NCBI GenBank assembly: GCA_021151685.1
Contig: JAGKWS010000008.1
Location: forward strand, 3,435-67,434
From: Chitinophagaceae bacterium
GTDB taxonomy: Bacteria; Bacteroidota; Bacteroidia; Chitinophagales; Chitinophagaceae
DNA: 64,000 bases
Direction of reading: 5' to 3'
Part shown: positions 59,457 to 64,000 of the stretch, piece by piece
Position numbering within the stretch: the stretch's first letter is position 1
Layout of the letters: each line of letters starts with the position of its first letter
Translations under genes and position numbers: made by a program
The notes under the pieces: model-generated
Database searches by the model: none
Told to the model about the DNA's origin: nothing
The model's input: only the letters and a program-made list of their open reading frames with translations

Positions 59457-60379
59457 ATGTTGATTGTTTTTTCAATGATTACATATGGCCTATCTCTCAC
59501 TTCATCATATATGCGAACAACATATTCGCCAATGATACCAAGACAAATCAATAAAAGAGAACTAAATAACGATATCAGTATTGCTAAAGTAGCAAAACCT
59601 TTTACAGGTACACCATGTAGCATCAACTCTATGAGAACGTATAGAGAATAAAATACCGCTATACCCAAACCAAGGAAACCAATCATAGAGATAACTCTTA
59701 TTGGCATTGTTGAAAAGGAGAAAATGCCATCCATGGCAATTTTCATCAACTTTTTCAGCGTATATCCCGATTCGCCCTGCACCCTTGCATGCCGCTCATA
59801 CACAACGCCTATTTGTTTGAAACCAACCCATGCACGTATTCCGCGCAGAAAAGGATTCTTTTCATTGAATCTCAGCATATTGTCCACAACCCGGCGTGTC
59901 ATTACACAAAAATCGCCACTGTCAAGGGGAATATGTGTATCGCTGACGCTTTTTAGTATCCGGTAGAATGTATCGTAGCTTATTCTTTTGAGAAATGATT
60001 CTTTCCGCTTTTTCCTTACACCATAAGCTACATCATAACCATTGTCCAAATAACTGAAAAAATTGGGCAAAAGAGAAGGTGGGTCCTGCAAATCGTCATC
60101 AATAATAGCAATGTAATCTCCTGTACAGTGTGCTAACCCAGTTTTCACAGCTATTTGATGACCGAAATTTTTAGAGAGCTTTATTCCACGTATGTACGCG
60201 TATTTTTTTGAAAGTTCTTCTATCTTAGCGTAGCTGTTATCGCGACTTCCATCGTCAATAAGTACCAACTCCAGATCCCAGCCCGATTCTAATCGTTGTG
60301 AATCAATAGCATTCAACAAATCTTGCATGAAACTTGCAGAATTGTAGATAGGAACAATAATTGATATCTTATTTGCCAT
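59453..60379 (-). CDS. Family 2 glycosyltransferase (GtrB/DPM1-like)
   Basis: 308 residues, start ATG 60379 (M-A-N-K-I-S-I-I-V-P-I-Y-N); an in-frame ATG nine bases earlier is also possible. GT-A domain 1-230 with V-L-I-D-D-G-S-R-D-N-S near 38 and the metal-binding D-D-D near 91 in I-I-D-D-D-L-Q-D-P-P, then two C-terminal membrane helices (about 233-255 and 268-292). It transfers a sugar from a nucleotide donor to undecaprenyl (or dolichyl) phosphate on the inner membrane. It precedes the epimerase on the same strand. Confidence 0.92.
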   Translation of the reverse strand: MANKISIIVPIYNSASFMQDLLNAIDSQRLESGWDLELVLIDDGSRDNSYAKIEELSKKYAYIRGIKLSKNFGHQIAVKTGLAHCTGDYIAIIDDDLQDPPSLLPNFFSYLDNGYDVAYGVRKKRKESFLKRISYDTFYRILKSVSDTHIPLDSGDFCVMTRRVVDNMLRFNEKNPFLRGIRAWVGFKQIGVVYERHARVQGESGYTLKKLMKIAMDGIFSFSTMPIRVISMIGFLGLGIAVFYSLYVLIELMLHGVPVKGFATLAILISLFSSLLLICLGIIGEYVVRIYDEVRDRPYVIIEKTINI

Positions 60380-60911
60380 TTTATTCATCCAAATTTTCTG
60401 AGCCGGTAGCAATATTATTGCAATGCCCGGGCATTTTATGTGGCACAAAGATATTAATGTATGGTACACCTGGTATGCCTGAGGAACTGTATTGTTTTTG
60501 CTTAACAAAGCGTGCATATGTTGCTTGCAAAAACATCCCGATAATATTCTTTTGCAGCATGCAGAACAATCAATGTATTATTTAGTGCGTTTTAAAGATT
60601 TGTTGCTTTTATTTATTACGAATCTTGTACGAGATACATTTTGCAGCCATAGCACTTCCTATGGCGAGAAAGGTAACGAAGTTGCAGCCAAAACGATTAT
60701 AAGAAAAGCAATGATTGAATCTTAATCCCGACTCTTAGAAATTCAGCAAGTTAATATATTAGCATCGTTACCTCACTTAAGTCAAAAAAAACAATAATCT
60801 GGGCTAATGCAGTTACACATATATATATAGGTGTGATTATATAACTAGCACATGTAGCTGCTTGCAACTGTATTTTTTACTTTCGTATAGTGCTGCAATT
60901 GTCTGAAAATA
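60380..60911. other. AT-rich gap without a confident gene
   Basis: 532 bases between the GT2 start and the methyltransferase stop. Two weak open frames exist (plus strand 60492-60725 and minus strand 60381-60569), but neither has a recognisable domain or a good start, and base composition is markedly AT-rich. It contains the presumed promoter region of the GT2/epimerase pair and a decayed or non-coding stretch. Confidence 0.4.
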
Positions 60912-61643
60912 CTATTTCGTTACACTAACCATAGTACTGACGCCAACGGGAAAACCCATAGAGTTGAAAAATATATCCTCAAGCCTGATGAGCGTCTTTA
61001 ATACCTTGTTGACAACAGGATTAACATTCTCCATATCGTCCTTTGGTTGTTCGGCATTCTTAAGTTTTTTCTTTTTTAGTGATCTTATTACCCATGTAGG
61101 GAAAAATAGAGAAAAGTTCCAGTAAGATGACTTGGTTATTTGAAACCCTGCAGAAGTTGCTTTCTTTGTTAGTTCCTGTTTAGTATATCTGCGATAATGG
61201 TGATTAATCTCATCATGAGGTGTCCACAAAGACATGAATGCAGGAACAAATATGTATCCCTTGCCTCCTTTTTTCAATAGTTTATGCCAATTCTTCAGAG
61301 CTAATTCATCTTTTTCAAGATGCTCTAAACAATCAGATGCAATAATAATATCAAATGAATCGTCAGGAAAGTTAGGGTGATGAGCATCCATTTCATAGAC
61401 ATTCTTCAACCCCTTGCTTTTACATTGTTCCACTGCGTCTACACTGAAATCTAAACCAGATACATTTGTGAATCCGGCATCTTGAAGGGCAAGCATTAAT
61501 ACCCCTCCCGAACAGCCAATATCCAAAATACGGGCGTTGCGCGGTGCATCCTTCAGCATGGTGAGTATTGTTTGCCTGCGCGCAACAAACCACCAATTAT
61601 ATTCTTCTATTGAGTGATACTTTTGTTCATAACCCTTATCCAT
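60912..61643 (-). CDS. Class I SAM-dependent methyltransferase
   Basis: 243 residues. SAM-binding motif I: I-L-D-I-G-C-S-G-G-V-L near 41-51, then L-D-F-S near 67-70, the acidic D-A-H-H near 90 and motif IV D-S-F-D-I-I-I-A-S-D-C-L-E-H near 100. The C-terminal third is basic (K-K-K-K-L) and hydrophobic and may be attached to the membrane. Methyltransferases with this core next to GT2 and epimerase genes often modify lipid-linked sugars or quinones. The upstream neighbour is the ThiF/nitroreductase gene; spacing (106 bases) suggests a separate promoter. Confidence 0.88.
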   Translation of the reverse strand: MDKGYEQKYHSIEEYNWWFVARRQTILTMLKDAPRNARILDIGCSGGVLMLALQDAGFTNVSGLDFSVDAVEQCKSKGLKNVYEMDAHHPNFPDDSFDIIIASDCLEHLEKDELALKNWHKLLKKGGKGYIFVPAFMSLWTPHDEINHHYRRYTKQELTKKATSAGFQITKSSYWNFSLFFPTWVIRSLKKKKLKNAEQPKDDMENVNPVVNKVLKTLIRLEDIFFNSMGFPVGVSTMVSVTK

Positions 61644-61749
61644 AAGCCGCGAAAATAGTAAATTTTTAGATGTCTATTGTTGACCTTTGGTTGTATATTT
61701 TATTCTCTTACTACTCGTATGTTTGGTATAAAGAGGACTCTTTTTAGGT

Positions 61750-64000
61750 CTACTTTTCGAAGTATAGCTCGGACAATGGTTTACGTAGCGACCTTGCCGT
61801 TGGGGCATCTGCTTTAAACAATCTGAAAAGAAAAAAACCGTGTCTTTGGCCAAGCACCGGGAACAGACCTGTAAGACGAGCGAAAAGTTCGTTTATTTCT
61901 GCTACCATTGCCGGGTTTTCACCTTCTACATTACCGTACGTTACCTTGCTGTGTAAAAACAAAGGAGCAGATATTGGCTGAAGTGATAGTTGGTTTGCTG
62001 TTGCATTAAGCCATATTCGTTCTGCGGCTCTGCCCCCTTCTACAATATGGGTTGGGTGATAGTGTGGAACCGTAACGAGTCCCACGGCCGAGGAGCTGCG
62101 TATTGCGGTGCGAATCAGTTTTTCAAGTACCCTGCCTGTTCCCCACATATTAAGCAAGGCTATTACTGCAGGGTCCGATACTATTTTCATACCCATTTCA
62201 TCGCTTACAGATAGTTCCAGTGTTTTTATGTCAAGCCCTTCATGTATTATCTCATTACCTGTAGGGTTCCATTTCATTTCTTTACTGAAGAACTCGTAGT
62301 GAGATTGTGGATGCAATGACCGTATACGCTCGGCCGCAGATTCTATGTCGGCAAAAGTGTGTATATCCTCTTTTTGTGTCAGAAATGTTAGTGCCGCACC
62401 CGGTATACTTGTTGCCACATCCTCCAAGTCTGCCAAGAGCGCATTGTCCAGTATCAAATTGTTGCCATGCTTTCTGTTAGTGCAGCGTGTACCTATATGC
62501 TTTGCCAACGATGCTATTTCATTATTTTCTGTTGCGGCGTTACAAGCTATAGAGGCAACCAACGGGCTACTGGTACCCGCCGGAAACAAATTGTAACTGG
62601 CTTCATAGCCAAGTGCTGCCGCCTGAATTATCACATTCTCGAGAGCAGCACCCAATGATATTTGCGCAATAAAACCTTCCATATCTGTCCATGACCACGA
62701 CTTTTCTTTGTCGTGAAACAGGTACAATACTCCGTTTTGCGACAAAAGTTTCCATGGTTGATTATTGCCGGCTGATGGAGCGTTAATTGCAGCAGTTGCC
62801 AGTTTTACCAAATCTGTAGATGTAGCTACAGATTTGGGGCAGGGTACTGTGGCCACTATGGCCTGCATATCGGCCATAGATAGGGCAGGGTAGTGCATAT
62901 CTGTAGCCGTGTAGGTGCCCTCCATTGCCAAAGGCTTGTCTCCAATCAGTTCTTCTATATCTACAAAGTATCTGCCAGAGCTTTTGTATTTGTTCAGAAA
63001 TATTCTTCTTGTTATATCGGCACACAAAGCACCGCCCAGTGAAACAGCCGAAGCCAGTTGGGGCCAAGTAGATATTGTTTGTTTGATCTCAACCATTGAG
63101 GCCCTCAATCGCTTTGAAATGGTTTCCAGTCCAAGCATGGGCATGATGTAAGGGATCTTCTCTTCATTGGTGAGCGAGCCGATTCGGGTATGATCCAAAT
63201 GGTCTATATAGCCATGCAATATCGGTCTATTGGGTTCCAGGTCAAATCTTTCTACATCCACAGTGCCCCGGTCACTTGCTTCCATCAGCACGGGTATCCC
63301 CAGTGCTTTTGCTTTATGACGAAGCAAAATTTTCATATCCAGCCCATCACATTCGTCAATTACCAAATCAAGTTTGCCTCCTCTTGTAAAAAAGTCGTGC
63401 ATGTTGGTTTCTGTAAGTCCGTCCGAATAGATGGTTACTTTCAGAAAAGGATCTATTTCTGCTATATCTCTGGCAACCTGCACCGTCTTTTTCAGGCCCA
63501 TGTTATAAACCGCAGTTCTGAGACGGTTCATATTGGTAATTTCCAGTTCGTCAAAGTCGGCCATACGCAACTCGCCAAACGACCTCTCCATTGCCATAGT
63601 AACAGATACCGCTTGCCCTACAGACAAACCAACTACGCCTACAATTTTGGTGGCTAGTATTTCTTCTTCCTCGTCTGTTATTTTGTATTTATTGCGATTC
63701 GTTCGCATAAATACAAACTCTTTTTCATCAAGAAGGTGTACAATTTTGTCATTCCACGGATAATATACCCAAACACCGTAATGAGATGGTGCAGTGCCGG
63801 CAAGGTGTACTGATATTCTGTTTTCTATGTCTTTGTCTGTCAATGTTTCTTTCGGTGACATCGATTTTATCAATTCCCTCAACTGAGCACCAATGGTATC
63901 GTAAATTTTTATGGACTGACGCTGTTGGAGTAATTGGATAAAATTTTGTTCATCCCCTTCGTTTGCTAAACGAAAGAAAAGAGGGGTATATATATTCTGT
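61750..64000 (-). CDS. ThiF/E1-like and nitroreductase fusion protein (Rv1355c-like), 5' end off window
   Basis: At least 749 residues; the frame stays open to the right edge with family-like sequence (Y-T-P-L-F-F-R-L), so the TTG at 63882 is not the start and the gene is truncated by the window. Counting from that TTG, a ThiF/MoeB-type nucleotide-binding domain lies at about 80-330 (V-G-V-V-G-L-S-V-G-Q, D-F-D-E-L-E-I-T-N-M-N-R-L) and a nitroreductase-like FMN domain at about 360-700 (A-A-I-N-A-P-S-A-G-N-N-Q-P-W). The family exists in actinobacteria and Bacteroidota with no known function. An E1-type adenylation followed by flavin redox chemistry is plausible. Confidence 0.85.
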   Translation of the reverse strand, partial: QNIYTPLFFRLANEGDEQNFIQLLQQRQSIKIYDTIGAQLRELIKSMSPKETLTDKDIENRISVHLAGTAPSHYGVWVYYPWNDKIVHLLDEKEFVFMRTNRNKYKITDEEEEILATKIVGVVGLSVGQAVSVTMAMERSFGELRMADFDELEITNMNRLRTAVYNMGLKKTVQVARDIAEIDPFLKVTIYSDGLTETNMHDFFTRGGKLDLVIDECDGLDMKILLRHKAKALGIPVLMEASDRGTVDVERFDLEPNRPILHGYIDHLDHTRIGSLTNEEKIPYIMPMLGLETISKRLRASMVEIKQTISTWPQLASAVSLGGALCADITRRIFLNKYKSSGRYFVDIEELIGDKPLAMEGTYTATDMHYPALSMADMQAIVATVPCPKSVATSTDLVKLATAAINAPSAGNNQPWKLLSQNGVLYLFHDKEKSWSWTDMEGFIAQISLGAALENVIIQAAALGYEASYNLFPAGTSSPLVASIACNAATENNEIASLAKHIGTRCTNRKHGNNLILDNALLADLEDVATSIPGAALTFLTQKEDIHTFADIESAAERIRSLHPQSHYEFFSKEMKWNPTGNEIIHEGLDIKTLELSVSDEMGMKIVSDPAVIALLNMWGTGRVLEKLIRTAIRSSSAVGLVTVPHYHPTHIVEGGRAAERIWLNATANQLSLQPISAPLFLHSKVTYGNVEGENPAMVAEINELFARLTGLFPVLGQRHGFFLFRLFKADAPTARSLRKPLSELYFEK

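Noticed and set aside
60381..60569. 62-residue minus-strand frame upstream of the GT2 gene
   Set aside because: No start context or domain, AT-rich, and the C-terminal phrases could not be matched to a family; may be a remnant but is unsupported.
60492..60725. 77-residue plus-strand frame with a plausible-looking C-terminus
   Set aside because: No ribosome binding site or promoter and no recognisable domain.

Overview
The window is chromosomal DNA of a Bacteroidota bacterium, most likely Chitinophagales (Chitinophagaceae or a close relative). The sequence shows this in three ways. Two Ig-repeat surface proteins end in a type IX secretion (T9SS) C-terminal sorting domain. There is a GldB gliding/T9SS lipoprotein. 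Many promoters carry the Bacteroidota -7 box TAnnTTTG rather than a sigma70 -10 box. Base composition is moderate (mid-40s % GC by eye) except for AT-rich gaps near 58.2-58.5 kb and 60.4-60.9 kb. I saw no rRNA, tRNA, CRISPR array, prophage or complete insertion sequence.

Layout: 1-6.3 kb holds the 3' end of a T9SS Ig-repeat adhesin, a small membrane protein, UDP-GlcNAc 2-epimerase, a VOC protein, and an EamA exporter followed by a branched-chain aminotransferase. 6.4-13.9 kb is mostly housekeeping: prolyl oligopeptidase, transaldolase, acyl-CoA dehydrogenase, an EGF-domain lipoprotein, DUF72, a sugar nucleotidyltransferase and a PAP2-like membrane protein. 13.9-20.1 kb holds a MetH without its homocysteine domain, a DUF486 protein, an RRM protein with a Gly/Asn/Arg repeat tail, and a LemA-TPM-TPM operon. 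20.3-25.3 kb holds kynureninase, a roughly 600-bp hairpin-containing gap, and a lipoprotein/7TM/histidine kinase/LuxR-type regulator operon. 25.4-34.7 kb holds a nucleoside phosphorylase, a 2OG-Fe oxygenase, a PadR-PspC-NTF2-GNAT operon, a flavin monooxygenase, a MerR regulator, a ClpP-like protease and PhzF. 35.0-42.2 kb holds an HtrA protease facing a 1768-residue VCBS/Ig T9SS protein, with a 141-bp inverted-repeat element between them. 42.4-53.7 kb holds gldB, DUF3078, scpA, hldD, a His-rich membrane protein, mtgA, DUF2200, a TMTC-like TPR membrane protein, small envelope proteins, a MauE/thioredoxin fusion and HMG-CoA lyase. 53.8-58.2 kb is a tight four-gene signalling operon (acyltransferase-like protein, 7TMR-DISM kinase, receiver-kinase, receiver). 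58.5-64 kb holds surface-glycan genes (epimerase, GT2, methyltransferase) and a ThiF-nitroreductase fusion running off the right edge.

The strongest candidates for something undescribed are the acyltransferase/7TMR-DISM operon at 53.8-58.2 kb, which could be a signal-synthase and sensor pair, and the ThiF-nitroreductase fusion at the right edge. Smaller items are the MerR-type operator in front of the ClpP-like gene, a perfect 34-bp inverted repeat in the LLM/merR divergent region, an extended-SDR epimerase whose catalytic Tyr is replaced by His, and several genes whose -7 box sits so close to the ATG that their mRNAs should be leaderless. All functions are assigned by reading motifs; no database search was run.
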